DNA of 64,000 nucleotides from Shinella sp. XGS7 (GTDB lineage Bacteria > Pseudomonadota > Gammaproteobacteria > Burkholderiales > Burkholderiaceae_C). The notes under the pieces were generated by a model. That model did no database searches and had not been told where the DNA came from. It worked only from the letters and a program-made list of their open reading frames with translations. The stretch is taken from the NCBI RefSeq assembly GCF_020535565.1, contig NZ_CP084758.1, positions 4,415,001 to 4,479,000 on the forward strand. The letters run 5' to 3'. A program made the translations under genes and the position numbers. Shown piece by piece: positions 20,075-28,527 of this stretch. The stretch's first letter is position 1. Each line of letters opens with the position of its first letter.

Positions 20075-21169
20075 TCAAAGATCCAGACTGAGGTCACCGC
20101 AGGCGCGGTTGACGCACAGGCGCAGCTGGCTGCCGGGCTCGGCCTCGCGCTCGCCGGTTTGCAGGTTCTGCACCTGGCCCTCGTGCTTGGTGCAGACGCA
20201 GCTGTGGCAGATGCCCATGCGGCAGCCCGAGGGCGGACGCAGGCCCTGGGCCTCCAGGGCGCTGAGCAGGCTCTCGCCGCTGCTGAGCGTCAGGCTGCGG
20301 CCGCTGCGGCGCAGCTCCACGGTGACGGGGCGCACCTCGTCCAGCGCCAGGGGCGCGGCCGGCGAGAAGGCCTCGGCCTGGAAACGCTGCACCCGCGGCG
20401 CCAGCAGCTGGCGCGCCGTGTCCACAAAGCCGCCCGGGCCGCAGGCCAGCACCTGCAGGCCCTGCCAGCCCTCGCTGGGACCCAGCAGGGCCTGGAGCTG
20501 GTCGGCATGGATGCGGGCCGCCGGGGCCTGGGCATCCTGGGTCAGCATCAGGTGCAGGCGAAAGCGCGGCTGGGCCTCGGCCAGGGCACGCAGCTCCTGG
20601 GCAAAGCAGAGCTGCTCGGCGCTGCGGGCCCAGTAGATCAGGCTCAGGGAACCCGGCGCGCCGGCGGCGGCCCAGGCCCGGGTCAGGCTCATCAGCGGCG
20701 TGATGCCGCTGCCGGCCGCCAGGAAGAGGCCCGCGGCCTCGCCCGGGGCGGGCCAGTGCAGATCGCCATAGGCCGCGTCAATGGACAGCAGCTCGCCCAC
20801 GCGGACCTGGTCGCAGAGGTAGTTGGACAGCTTGCCGCCCTCCACCCGCTTGACGGTGATGGCGATGCGGCCGTCCGCGCGCGGCTGATCGCTCAGACTG
20901 TAGCTGCGGGTGACGCGGCGACCATCGATCTCGGCGCCGATATTCAGATGCTGGCCGGCCCGGAAGCCGCGCCAGTGGCGGTTGGGCTTGAGCACCAGGG
21001 TCACGGCGTCGGCCGATTCGGCCCGTCGCTCCAGCACCCGTGCCAGCGGGCGGTCCCAGGTCCAGCTGCGATTCAGCAGGCCCAGCCAGAAATCGAAGAC
21101 GGCCGGATCCACCAGGGGACCAACCAGACGGCGCAGCAGACCGCCGCGCTCAGATGCAAGAGTGGACAC
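20075..21169 (-). CDS. Ferredoxin--NADP reductase with C-terminal 2Fe-2S domain (desaturase partner)
   Basis: A 364-aa electron-transfer protein. An FAD-binding domain (~40-140; FRAGQHLNIGAEIDGRRVTR and RSYSLSDQP) is followed by an NAD(P)-binding domain (FLAAGSGITPLMSLTR, VLACGPGGFVDTA) and a plant-type ferredoxin domain with the 2Fe-2S motif GCRMGICHSCVC plus a later Cys in LRLCVNRACG. The frame is open from 21295, but I start at GTG 21167-21169, where GGAG precedes by 5 nt. It is 8 nt from the desaturase start, so the two are coupled. It should pass electrons from NADPH to the desaturase, as DesC does. Confidence 0.85.
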   Translation of the reverse strand: MSTLASERGGLLRRLVGPLVDPAVFDFWLGLLNRSWTWDRPLARVLERRAESADAVTLVLKPNRHWRGFRAGQHLNIGAEIDGRRVTRSYSLSDQPRADGRIAITVKRVEGGKLSNYLCDQVRVGELLSIDAAYGDLHWPAPGEAAGLFLAAGSGITPLMSLTRAWAAAGAPGSLSLIYWARSAEQLCFAQELRALAEAQPRFRLHLMLTQDAQAPAARIHADQLQALLGPSEGWQGLQVLACGPGGFVDTARQLLAPRVQRFQAEAFSPAAPLALDEVRPVTVELRRSGRSLTLSSGESLLSALEAQGLRPPSGCRMGICHSCVCTKHEGQVQNLQTGEREAEPGSQLRLCVNRACGDLSLDL

Positions 21170-21235
21170 AGAAACTCCGTTCGACGCCGATCTGCAGGAA
21201 TCCGGATCGGGTCGGCGCGCAGTATACGGCCACAC

Positions 21236-21259
21236 ATACACCCGTCTATACAGATGTAT
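21236..21259. promoter_or_regulatory. Imperfect palindrome, candidate operator for the desaturase/TetR pair
   Basis: The 24 nt from ATACA (21236-21240) to TGTAT (21255-21259) match their own reverse complement at 18 positions. It lies between the divergent reductase and TetR genes (21170-21301), the expected place for a DesT/FabR-type site. The sequence is not the known FabR box, so this is positional inference. Confidence 0.45.
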
Positions 21260-21301
21260 ATCAAATCCGCTTCGGTATGATGCGCACTCTCGCACAAAGC
21301 C

Positions 21302-21979
21302 ATGACAAGCCTTTTATTGCCCGAAGTGGACCCCGCCGCCCTTCCGCTCGCCCCGGCCACACCGGGCCGCAAGGCGGTGATTTCCCGCGAGGACATCGTG
21401 CAAGCCGCCCTCAAGCTGGTAGGGCCGCACCGCAGCGTCTCCACCCTGAGCCTGCGCGAGGTGGCCCGCGAGGCCGGCATCGCCCCCAACAGCTTCTACC
21501 GCCAGTTCCGCGACATGGACGAGCTGGCCGTGACCCTGATCGATATGGCGGGCCAGTCCCTGCGCGAGATCATCGGTGAGGCCCGGCTGCGCGCCAGTCA
21601 CGGCAATAGCGTGGTGCGCAGCGCCGTGCAGGCCTTCATGGAGCAGCTGCGCTCGGATGACCGACTGCTGCACATCCTGCTGCGCGAGGGCACGGTGGGC
21701 TCGGACGCCTTCAAGCACGCGGTGGACCGCCAGCTGCTCTTCTTCGAAGATGAGCTCCGCCTGGACCTGATCCGCCTGGCCGAGGTCAACGGAACCGGGC
21801 TCTACGAACCGGCCCTCACCGCCAAGGCCATCACCCGCCTGGTCTTCGCCATGGGCGCCACGGCCATGGATCTGCCCCACGACAAGCTGCCCGAGCTGAC
21901 CGAGCAGCTGATCGTGATGGTGCGCATGATCATCACCGGCACCCAGACCATGGCGGTGGTGGGCTCGCCGGATCATTGA
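21302..21979 (+). CDS. TetR-family repressor, FabR/DesT-like
   Basis: A 225-aa regulator. The N-terminal helix-turn-helix (about residues 28-75) reads SREDIVQAALKLVG, then LSLREVAREAGIAPNSFYRQF and DMDELAVTLID, the FabR/DesT pattern. The rest is the helical ligand-binding domain, expected to sense acyl-CoA or acyl-ACP saturation. It is divergent from the desaturase-reductase operon across 132 nt with a palindrome, so it very probably represses that operon to balance membrane unsaturation. It is followed by an untranslated, highly structured region. Confidence 0.85.
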   Translation: MTSLLLPEVDPAALPLAPATPGRKAVISREDIVQAALKLVGPHRSVSTLSLREVAREAGIAPNSFYRQFRDMDELAVTLIDMAGQSLREIIGEARLRASHGNSVVRSAVQAFMEQLRSDDRLLHILLREGTVGSDAFKHAVDRQLLFFEDELRLDLIRLAEVNGTGLYEPALTAKAITRLVFAMGATAMDLPHDKLPELTEQLIVMVRMIITGTQTMAVVGSPDH

Positions 21980-22063
21980 GGCGCCCACTCGTCCGATATC
22001 GTCGCAGCGCAAACACCAGCGAGCTGCTGCGCTGAGGAACTGAAATGGCGGACGGCAAGGTGT

Positions 22064-22325
22064 GGGCCTCCGCCCCGAGAGGCTTTCGCGCTGCCGAAGC
22101 CAGGGGCGGATGCTTACGCTCATGTCCCCCGCCCTTGGCTGTGCCAAGGGCTCCTCCTTGACTTCGCTTCAGCACCCACCCCTGCCCTCGGCCGGACTTG
22201 GCACCTGCCAACACGCGCAAGCCACGGCCTTGCGGATCAGGACGGCAGTGGGCCTCTCGTAGCGAAGTCAAGGAGGAGACGCCGGCCGCAGGCCGGTGAC
22301 GGGGGACATGAGCGGAGGGAGGCCC
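22064..22325. repeat. Intergenic element of nested inverted repeats
   Basis: This lies in a 473-nt gene-free stretch (21980-22452). Three perfect complementary pairs are nested: GGGCCTCC (22064-22071) with 22318-22325; 15 nt from CGCTCATGTC (22117-22131) with 22300-22314; and 18 nt from CTCCTCCTTG (22151-22168) with 22261-22278. Between the arms are small hairpins: CCCTTGGC/GCCAAGGG (22132-22150), CGCAAG/CTTGCG (22216-22234) and CCGGCC/GGCCGG (22282-22296). The symmetry suggests a mobile palindromic element or a structured RNA. No reading frame in it looks like a protein. Confidence 0.7.
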
Positions 22326-22404
22326 GCTGGCGGCCTGATCTTCGAGCGCTCGTCCAAGCGCGGTGTCGCACCGCTGCTGGTTCATACCCCTTGATCGCTA
22401 ATGA

Positions 22405-22428
22405 AAAAGCCCGCCGAAGCGGGCTTTT
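22405..22428. terminator. Bidirectional terminator between tetR and ppsA
   Basis: AAAAGCCCGC (22405-22414) and GCGGGCTTTT (22419-22428) pair around CGAA. It is flanked by A- and T-runs, so it can serve ppsA (minus) and the tetR side (plus). Confidence 0.85.
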
Positions 22429-22452
22429 GCTGGGAGCGAGAAGCGAAGCGCC

Positions 22453-24861
22453 TCAGCGCTTGGCCAGGCGCTGCCAGGTCTCGATCACGGAGTCCGGGTT
22501 CAGCGAGATGGACACGATGCCCTCGCCGGCCAGCCAGTCGGCGAAGTCCGGGTGGTCGCTGGGGCCCTGGCCGCAGATGCCGATGTACTTGCCGGTGGCG
22601 CGACAGGCGGTGATGGCGCGCGAGATCATGGCCTTGACGGCAGGGTCGCGCTCATCGAAGTCGCCGGCCAGCAGTTCCAGGCCGGAGTCGCGGTCCAGGC
22701 CCAGGGTCAGCTGGGTCAGGTCATTGGAGCCGATGGACATGCCGTCGAAATGCTCCAGGAACTGCTCGGCCAGGATGGCGTTGGACGGCACCTCGCACAT
22801 CATGATGATGCGCAGCCCGTCCTGACCGCCGGCGGCGGCGCGCTTGAGGCCGCGCTCGGCCAGCATGCCCACCACGCGCTCGGCCTGCTTGACGGTGCGC
22901 ACAAAGGGCACCATCAGCTCCACATTGGTCAGGCCCATCTCGTTGCGCACGCGCTTGAGCGCCTCGCACTCCATGGCGAAGGCATCGCTGAACTCGCCGC
23001 TGATGTAGCGCGAGGCGCCACGGAAGCCCAGCATGGGGTTCTCTTCATCCGGCTCATAGCGCGAGCCGCCGATCAGCTTCTTGTACTCGTTGCTCTTGAA
23101 GTCGGAGAGCCGCACGATCACCGGACGCGGGAAGAAGGCGGCGGCGATGGTGGCCACGCCCTCGACCAGCTTGTCCACGTAGAAGGCGCGCGGCGAGGCG
23201 TGGCCACGGGCCACGGACTCCACGGCCTTCTTCAGGTCGGCATCGATGTTCGGATAGTCCAGGATGGCCTTGGGATGGACGCCGATATTGTTGTTGATGA
23301 TGAACTCGAGGCGGGCCAGACCCACGCCGGCGCTGGGCATCTGCGCGAAGTTGAAGGCCAGCTGCGGGTTGCCCACATTCATCATGATCTTGATGGGGCA
23401 GTACGGCAGCTCGCCGCGGTGCACCTCGCTGACCTCGGTTTCCAGCAGGCCGTCGTAGATGTAGCCGGTGTCGCCTTCCGAGCAGGCCACGGTGACCAGC
23501 TGACCATCCTTGAGCTTCTCGGTGGCGTCACCGCAGCCCACCACGGCCGGGATGCCCAGCTCGCGCGCGATGATGGCGGCGTGGCAGGTGCGGCCGCCGC
23601 GGTTGGTGACGATGGCGCTGGCGCGCTTCATCACCGGCTCCCAGTTCGGGTCGGTCATGTCGGTAACCAGCACATCGCCGGGCTGCACGCGCTCCATCTC
23701 GGCCACGCTGTGGACCAGGCGCACCGGGCCGGTGCCGATCTTCTGACCGATGGCGCGGCCCTCGGCCAGCACGGCGCTGTGGCCCTTGAGCTTGTAGCTG
23801 TGCTCGACCTGGCCCTCGGCCTGGCTCTTCACCGTCTCGGGGCGGGCCTGCAGGATGTAGAGCTTGCCGTCGATGCCGTCACGGCCCCACTCGATGTCCA
23901 TGGGGCGGCCGTAGTGCTGCTCGATGATCAGCGCGTACTGAGCCAGTTCCACCACCTCGGCGTCGGCCAGGGAGTAGCGGTTGCGCGCCTCGGGCGCGGT
24001 GTCCACGGTCTTGACCAGGCGGCCGCTGGCGGCCTTTTCCTCGGGCGTGGCGAACTCCATGCGGATCAGCTTGGAGCCCAGATTGCGGCGGATCACCGGG
24101 AACTTGCCGTTCTTCAGCGCCGGCTTGTGCACATAGAACTCGTCCGGGTTCACAGCGCCCTGCACCACCGTCTCGCCCAGGCCGTAGCTGGCCGTGATGA
24201 AGACCACGTCCTTGAAGCCGCTCTCGGTGTCGATGGTGAACATCACGCCGGCCGAGCCCAGGTCGGAGCGCACCATGCGCTGCACGCCGGCCGACAGGGC
24301 CACATCGGCGTGGGCAAAGCCCTTGTGCACGCGGTAGCTGATGGCGCGGTCGTTGTAGAGGGAGGCGAAGACCTCCTTCATCTTGTGCAGCACCTCCTCG
24401 ATGCCCACCACGTTCAGGAAGGTTTCCTGCTGGCCGGCAAAGGAGGCGTCGGGCAGGTCTTCCGCGGTGGCGGAGGAACGCACGGCAAAGGAGGCGGCGG
24501 GGTTGCCGGCGGTCAGCTCGGCAAAGGCGCTGCGGATCTGGGCTTCCAGATCGGCCGGGAAAGGCTGCGCCTCCACCCAGCCGCGGATCTCGGCGCCGAC
24601 CTCGGCCAGGGCCTTGACGTCGTCGGTATCCAGGGTGGACAGGCGCGCCTGGATGCGCTGGTCCAGGCCCTCATGCTTGAGGAACTCGCGGAAGGCGTGC
24701 GCCGTGGTGGCAAAGCCGCCGGGCACGCGCACGCCGGTGGCGGCGAGCTGCGAGATCATTTCGCCGAGGCTGGCGTTCTTGCCGCCAACCACCTCGACGT
24801 CCGTCATTCTCAGATTCTCAAAGGGAACGACCAGGGCGGTCGGCTCGTAGCGAGAGGACAT
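22453..24861 (-). CDS. ppsA: Phosphoenolpyruvate synthase
   Basis: An 802-aa PEP synthase (pyruvate, water dikinase), which makes PEP from pyruvate and ATP for gluconeogenesis. The N-terminal ATP-grasp domain starts with [16 protein letters not shown] and has [20 protein letters not shown]. The swivelling domain carries the phospho-His in [18 protein letters not shown]. The C-terminal PEP/pyruvate barrel includes [18 protein letters not shown]-like sequence and [15 protein letters not shown]. The start is the ATG at 24859-24861 with GGAG upstream; the frame continues upstream without homology. It is divergent from ppsR, its dedicated regulator. Confidence 0.97.
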   Translation of the reverse strand: MSSRYEPTALVVPFENLRMTDVEVVGGKNASLGEMISQLAATGVRVPGGFATTAHAFREFLKHEGLDQRIQARLSTLDTDDVKALAEVGAEIRGWVEAQPFPADLEAQIRSAFAELTAGNPAASFAVRSSATAEDLPDASFAGQQETFLNVVGIEEVLHKMKEVFASLYNDRAISYRVHKGFAHADVALSAGVQRMVRSDLGSAGVMFTIDTESGFKDVVFITASYGLGETVVQGAVNPDEFYVHKPALKNGKFPVIRRNLGSKLIRMEFATPEEKAASGRLVKTVDTAPEARNRYSLADAEVVELAQYALIIEQHYGRPMDIEWGRDGIDGKLYILQARPETVKSQAEGQVEHSYKLKGHSAVLAEGRAIGQKIGTGPVRLVHSVAEMERVQPGDVLVTDMTDPNWEPVMKRASAIVTNRGGRTCHAAIIARELGIPAVVGCGDATEKLKDGQLVTVACSEGDTGYIYDGLLETEVSEVHRGELPYCPIKIMMNVGNPQLAFNFAQMPSAGVGLARLEFIINNNIGVHPKAILDYPNIDADLKKAVESVARGHASPRAFYVDKLVEGVATIAAAFFPRPVIVRLSDFKSNEYKKLIGGSRYEPDEENPMLGFRGASRYISGEFSDAFAMECEALKRVRNEMGLTNVELMVPFVRTVKQAERVVGMLAERGLKRAAAGGQDGLRIIMMCEVPSNAILAEQFLEHFDGMSIGSNDLTQLTLGLDRDSGLELLAGDFDERDPAVKAMISRAITACRATGKYIGICGQGPSDHPDFADWLAGEGIVSISLNPDSVIETWQRLAKR

Positions 24862-25069
24862 GGGAAAGCTCCGTGATGTTGAAAACTCGGGGCTCCCGGC
24901 GCAGTGAGCGAGGTTTGCGCGGCGGGGACGCGAGCAGCCGCAGAACCAGCATTTCTGGATTCTTGTAGGAGGCGGTCGGGCTGCATGGAGGTGCGCGTCG
25001 GGGAGGCTTTGCGCCGATTCTACGGGCAAGCCCACTTATGATGACAAGCCACTCTAGAGCGTCTCGACC

Positions 25070-25894
25070 ATGAACACCCAGCGCACCGTGTACTTTGTCT
25101 CCGACGGCACCGGCATCACGGCAGAAACCTTCGGCAACTCCATCCTGGCCCAGTTCCCGATGAAGCCCCGCCATGTGCGCCGCCCCTTCGTGGACAGTGC
25201 CGAGAAGGCCTATGCCGTGGTGCGCGAGATCAACGAGACCGGTGAGCGCGAGGGCCAGCGCGCCATCGTCTTCGCCACCCTGGTGGACCGCGATGTGCTC
25301 AAGATCGTGCGCGACCACTGCCAAGGCCGGGTGATCGATATGTTCGCCACCTTCATCGAGCCGCTGGAGGAGGAGTTCGGCGTCAAGAGCAATCACCGGG
25401 TGGGCCGTTTCTCGGACGTGGCGCGCAGCCAGGAGTACCACGACCGCATCGAGGCCATCAACTTCTCCCTGGCCCATGACGACGGCCAGTCGGCCAAGAA
25501 CCTGGTCTCGGCCGATGTGATCCTGGTGGGCGTGAGCCGCTGCGGCAAGACGCCCACCTCGCTCTACCTGGCCATGCAGCATGGCATCAAGGCCGCCAAC
25601 TATCCCTTGATCCCCGAGGACTTCGAGCGCGGCAAGCTGCCGGCCAGCCTGCTGCCGCACAAGGCCAAGTGCTTCGGCCTGACCATCGACCCCGACCGCC
25701 TGGCCCAGGTGCGCAACGAGCGCCGCCCCGGCAGCAAGTACGCGGACATGATGAACTGTCGCTACGAGGTGAACGAGGCCGAGAAGATGATGAAGCGCGA
25801 GGGCATCTCCTGGCTCTCCTCGACCCACAAGTCCATCGAGGAAATCGCCACCACCATCCTGCGCGACATCCGGCCGGACCGCCTGATCTACTGA
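25070..25894 (+). CDS. ppsR: PEP synthase regulatory protein (bifunctional kinase/pyrophosphorylase)
   Basis: A 274-aa DUF299 protein that inactivates PEP synthase by ADP-dependent threonine phosphorylation and reactivates it by phosphorolysis. The start RTVYFVSDGTGITAETFGNS is diagnostic, and the nucleotide loop VGVSRCGKTPTSLYLA lies near residues 150-165. The C-terminus has RYEVNEAEKMMKREGISWL and the conserved SIEEIATTIL. It is divergent from ppsA across 208 nt. I see no strong promoter in that interval by eye. Confidence 0.95.
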   Translation: MNTQRTVYFVSDGTGITAETFGNSILAQFPMKPRHVRRPFVDSAEKAYAVVREINETGEREGQRAIVFATLVDRDVLKIVRDHCQGRVIDMFATFIEPLEEEFGVKSNHRVGRFSDVARSQEYHDRIEAINFSLAHDDGQSAKNLVSADVILVGVSRCGKTPTSLYLAMQHGIKAANYPLIPEDFERGKLPASLLPHKAKCFGLTIDPDRLAQVRNERRPGSKYADMMNCRYEVNEAEKMMKREGISWLSSTHKSIEEIATTILRDIRPDRLIY

Positions 25895-25910
25895 GGCGAG
25901 CCAGCACCGA

Positions 25911-26786
25911 ATGCCGCTCTCCGCCCTGGCGCTGGTGCTCTGCGCCGCGCTGCTGCATGCCATCTGGAACCTCGGCGCCAAGAAGGCCGGTGGCAACCAC
26001 CACTTCGTGCTGGCCAGCTCGGCCGGCGTGAGCCTGCTGTGGGCGCCCCTGGCCCTGTGGCTGGGCTGGTCCGAGATCCTGCACTGGCCCGCCAGCCACT
26101 GGTGGGTGGCCCTGGCCAGCGCCGTGCTGCACCTGCTGTACTTCAACGCCCTGCTGGCCGGCTACCGGGCCTCGGACCTGAACATCGTCTACCCCGTGGC
26201 GCGCGGCAGCGGCCCGGCACTTTCGGCCATGGCCGCGGTACTGCTGCTGGGCGAGCAGCTGGGCCTGGCCGGCGGCCTGGGGCTGGCGGCCGTGGTGGGC
26301 GGCATCCTGCTGATCGCCGCCGGTCCGGGCCTGTGGCGCCACCGCGAGGGCGAGGCCGCCCAGCGCCGGCAGCGCGGCATTCTCTGGGGTGCGCTCACCG
26401 GCGCCATGATCGCCAGCTACACCGTGGTGGACGCCTATGCGGTCAAGGTGCTGCTGATCTCGCCCATCGTGCTGGACTGGATCTGCAATGTGCTGCGCGT
26501 GCCCTTCATGGTGCCCGCGGTCTGGCGCGACCGCGCTGGCTTCATGCCCGCCCTGCGCCGGCAGTGGCCCTATGTGCTGATGGTGGCCACGCTGGGGCCG
26601 CTGGCCTATGTGCTGGTGCTCTATGCCATGCAGCTCGCACCGCTCTCGCGCGTGGCGCCGGCGCGCGAGCTCTCCATGCTGGTGGCGGCCCTGCTGGGCG
26701 GCCAGTTGCTGGGCGAGCAGGAAAAGGGCTGGCGCCTGCTGGGTGCGGCCTGCATCGCCGCGGGCGTGATCGCGCTGACGCTCTGA
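25911..26786 (+). CDS. EamA/DMT-family transporter
   Basis: A 291-aa membrane protein with about ten hydrophobic helices in two EamA repeats (roughly 1-137 and 152-290). Motifs include HAIWNLGAKKAGG at the start and YPVARGSGPALSAMAAVLLLGE and LAPLSRVAPARELSMLVAALLG at the ends of the two halves. Members export metabolites or amino acids; the substrate cannot be assigned. It begins 17 nt after ppsR and may be co-transcribed with it. Its stop codon abuts the convergent stop of the next gene (TGATCA) with no spacer. Confidence 0.8.
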   Translation: MPLSALALVLCAALLHAIWNLGAKKAGGNHHFVLASSAGVSLLWAPLALWLGWSEILHWPASHWWVALASAVLHLLYFNALLAGYRASDLNIVYPVARGSGPALSAMAAVLLLGEQLGLAGGLGLAAVVGGILLIAAGPGLWRHREGEAAQRRQRGILWGALTGAMIASYTVVDAYAVKVLLISPIVLDWICNVLRVPFMVPAVWRDRAGFMPALRRQWPYVLMVATLGPLAYVLVLYAMQLAPLSRVAPARELSMLVAALLGGQLLGEQEKGWRLLGAACIAAGVIALTL

Positions 26787-27236
26787 TCAGCGCAGCTCGG
26801 CGTCATCCCCCAGGCTCAGGGCCACGGCCAGCGCCTCGCGCACCTGGGCACAGTCCTGCACCAGCGCCGCCTGGGCCGGATCATCGGCCGCCAGCTGGGG
26901 TGCCAGCCATTCGCAAAAGCGCGCCGATTCCAGATAGAAATGCGTGTGGCCGCTGGCGTGCTCGGCCCAGTAGCGCGAGCACAGGCCGGGCAGGCGCTCC
27001 CCCAGAGCCTGCAGGGTGGCACGCAGATTCATCATCAGCGGCGTGATGCGGTTCATGCGGTAGACGGAGCAGGCGGCCTGCATGCCGCGGTGGCGGGCCA
27101 TCGCCTGCAAGCGGGCCCGCTCGCACTCGTTCAGGCAGTAGCGCTGGGCCAGCACCGTCTCGTCCGCCCGCACGGCATTGCACAGCGGCGGCGAGGCCAC
27201 CAGGTCCGCCAGGGCCTGCTGGAAGTCAGCCAGCAT
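26787..27236 (-). CDS. Cysteine-rich MNIO partner protein (DUF2063-like), hypothetical
   Basis: A 149-aa soluble protein, third in the DUF692 operon, overlapping the DUF692 gene by 11 nt. I see no catalytic motif. A helical N-terminus (MLADFQQALADLVASP) recalls the start of DUF2063/BufC-type partner proteins that bring the precursor to the MNIO enzyme, but it is shorter than typical members (about 250 aa). It has seven cysteines (near residues 19, 34, 38, 56, 85, 107 and 129), unusual for such a partner. A conserved-looking core runs MARHRGMQAACSVYRMNR then ITPLMMNLRATLQALGE. A role in binding substrate or metal is inference. Confidence 0.6.
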   Translation of the reverse strand: MLADFQQALADLVASPPLCNAVRADETVLAQRYCLNECERARLQAMARHRGMQAACSVYRMNRITPLMMNLRATLQALGERLPGLCSRYWAEHASGHTHFYLESARFCEWLAPQLAADDPAQAALVQDCAQVREALAVALSLGDDAELR

Positions 27237-28161
27237 GGCTCAGCTCCGGCGCCGCAGGCTGGGCACAGTGCTCGGCCAGCGCATGCATACGCTCCAGCTC
27301 GCGGCTCAGCGCGGGCAGGCCCAGCAGCTCGAAATAGGACTCCTGGTACTCCAGGGTGATGGCGCGCAGGCGGCGGCAGCGCGGCAGAAAGTCGTAGGCC
27401 CAGTCCCAGACCTCGGGCGGGGTGAGGCTGGCATGGCTGTCCATGTAGAAGCCGCCGAACTCGTCGCCGCCGGCCAGATGGACTTCCTCCACCGCCTCGG
27501 GGTCCAGCGCGTCCAGATAGTCACGGGGATCGGCCACGCCATTGCGGGCGCAGACCAGCAGATTGTGCAGATCCAGCAGGGTGCCGCAGGCGCCCTCCTG
27601 GTGCAGCAGATTGAGGAACTCGGGCTCGCTGTAGTCCATGTCCGGCACGGGCGTGAACTGGGCCGGGTTCTCCAGCAGCACACGGCAGCCCAGGCGCTGC
27701 GCAAGCCGCCGCAGCTTGGGCAGCAGCAGCTCGAGCTGCGCCTGCTCGTAGGCCAGGGGCAGACCCAGGCCGGCCTGGGCGTTGGGCACGCGGGCGCGCG
27801 GCGTGGCGAAGACGCTCAGATGCTCGCTGTACCAGGCAAAGCCGCCCAGCGCCTCCGATACCTCGGACACCGCCGTCAGCATGCCTTCATCCAGCGGCAT
27901 GGCACTGGGCAGGGACAGGCCCAGGCCATGGCCGGCCAGGCTGCGGCCCGGCAGAGCCTGGGACAGCTCGGCCAGGGCCGGGCGCAGATGTCGAAAGCGC
28001 GGGCCGCCGCCGGCCTCGGGCCCCTGGCCGAAATCGAACCAGAAGCGATCGGGCATGGCCGAGAGATGCTCGACCAGCTCGGGCGCATGGGCCAGCAGGG
28101 CCGGCGTGCTCGGGTTGTAGAGCAGGCCGACCCGCGGCCGCCGCGGCAGGCTCGCGACCAT
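27226..28161 (-). CDS. DUF692 multinuclear non-heme iron oxygenase (MNIO)
   Basis: A 311-aa TIM-barrel enzyme of the DUF692/MNIO family, which modifies peptides (as MbnB, TglH and BufB do) with a two- or three-iron centre. Expected metal ligands are all visible: His78 in AGHGLGLSLPS, His114 in YSEHLSVF, Glu164 in LLENPAQF, Asp197/His199/Asn200 in LLDLHNLLVCARN, His228 in EEVHLAGG, and Asp241/His243 in YMDSHASLTPPEV. It lies 10 nt after the 87-aa gene and overlaps the 149-aa partner gene, so the three act as one unit. The reaction and substrate residue are unknown. Confidence 0.85.
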   Translation of the reverse strand: MVASLPRRPRVGLLYNPSTPALLAHAPELVEHLSAMPDRFWFDFGQGPEAGGGPRFRHLRPALAELSQALPGRSLAGHGLGLSLPSAMPLDEGMLTAVSEVSEALGGFAWYSEHLSVFATPRARVPNAQAGLGLPLAYEQAQLELLLPKLRRLAQRLGCRVLLENPAQFTPVPDMDYSEPEFLNLLHQEGACGTLLDLHNLLVCARNGVADPRDYLDALDPEAVEEVHLAGGDEFGGFYMDSHASLTPPEVWDWAYDFLPRCRRLRAITLEYQESYFELLGLPALSRELERMHALAEHCAQPAAPELSHAG

Positions 28162-28171
28162 GGCGCAGTGC

Positions 28172-28435
28172 TCAGCCGACGATGAGCTTGTCGGCCACCA
28201 GGTCCACGCTGATGGCGCGGTTCACGAAGACATCCTCGATCTCGAAGCGGAAGCGCCCGGACAGGCAGGGGTGGCCCGTGAGCTTGGAGATCAGATCGAA
28301 GGCATGGGCCGAAAGCCGGCCGATGTCCGCCCGGTTGAAGTCCGGCGGGAGCGAGCCCGTGAGCACGGGCATGTCGGCGCCGGGGCGCAGACGCAGGGTG
28401 CCAACGCGGGCGACTGTGTTTTCCTTGCTAGCCAT
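28172..28435 (-). CDS. Small unrecognised protein, candidate MNIO substrate or accessory
   Basis: I do not recognise this 87-aa protein. It is first in the DUF692 operon. A strong ribosome site (AAGGAGAG, 8 nt before the ATG at 28433-28435) supports it. The N-terminal half is polar and Pro/Gly containing (ARVGTLRLRPGADMPVLTG). The second half could be a small fold with a helix (LSAHAFDLISKLTGH) and two strands (SGRFRFEIEDVF, AISVDLVADKLIVG). It has a single cysteine (TGHPCLSG), unlike cysteine-rich bufferin or methanobactin precursors. It may be the modified substrate, with chemistry on another residue, or a recognition domain. Confidence 0.6.
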   Translation of the reverse strand: MASKENTVARVGTLRLRPGADMPVLTGSLPPDFNRADIGRLSAHAFDLISKLTGHPCLSGRFRFEIEDVFVNRAISVDLVADKLIVG

Positions 28436-28527
28436 GAGACTCTCCTTGATGCAGGTGACAGAGTCCCGGTGGCCTGGAATGGCGGCACCGCTGGCGATGC
28501 GCCCTGGCCTGCCGGGTGCGCCAGTGT

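Noticed and set aside
20067-20078. TTG start extending the desaturase by four residues
   Set aside because: It overlaps the stop of the reductase gene, and the ATG at 20066 has a suitable ribosome site.
22062-22385. Small open frames inside the 22064-22325 element
   Set aside because: They follow the inverted-repeat arms, lack protein-like composition and have no homology I recognise.
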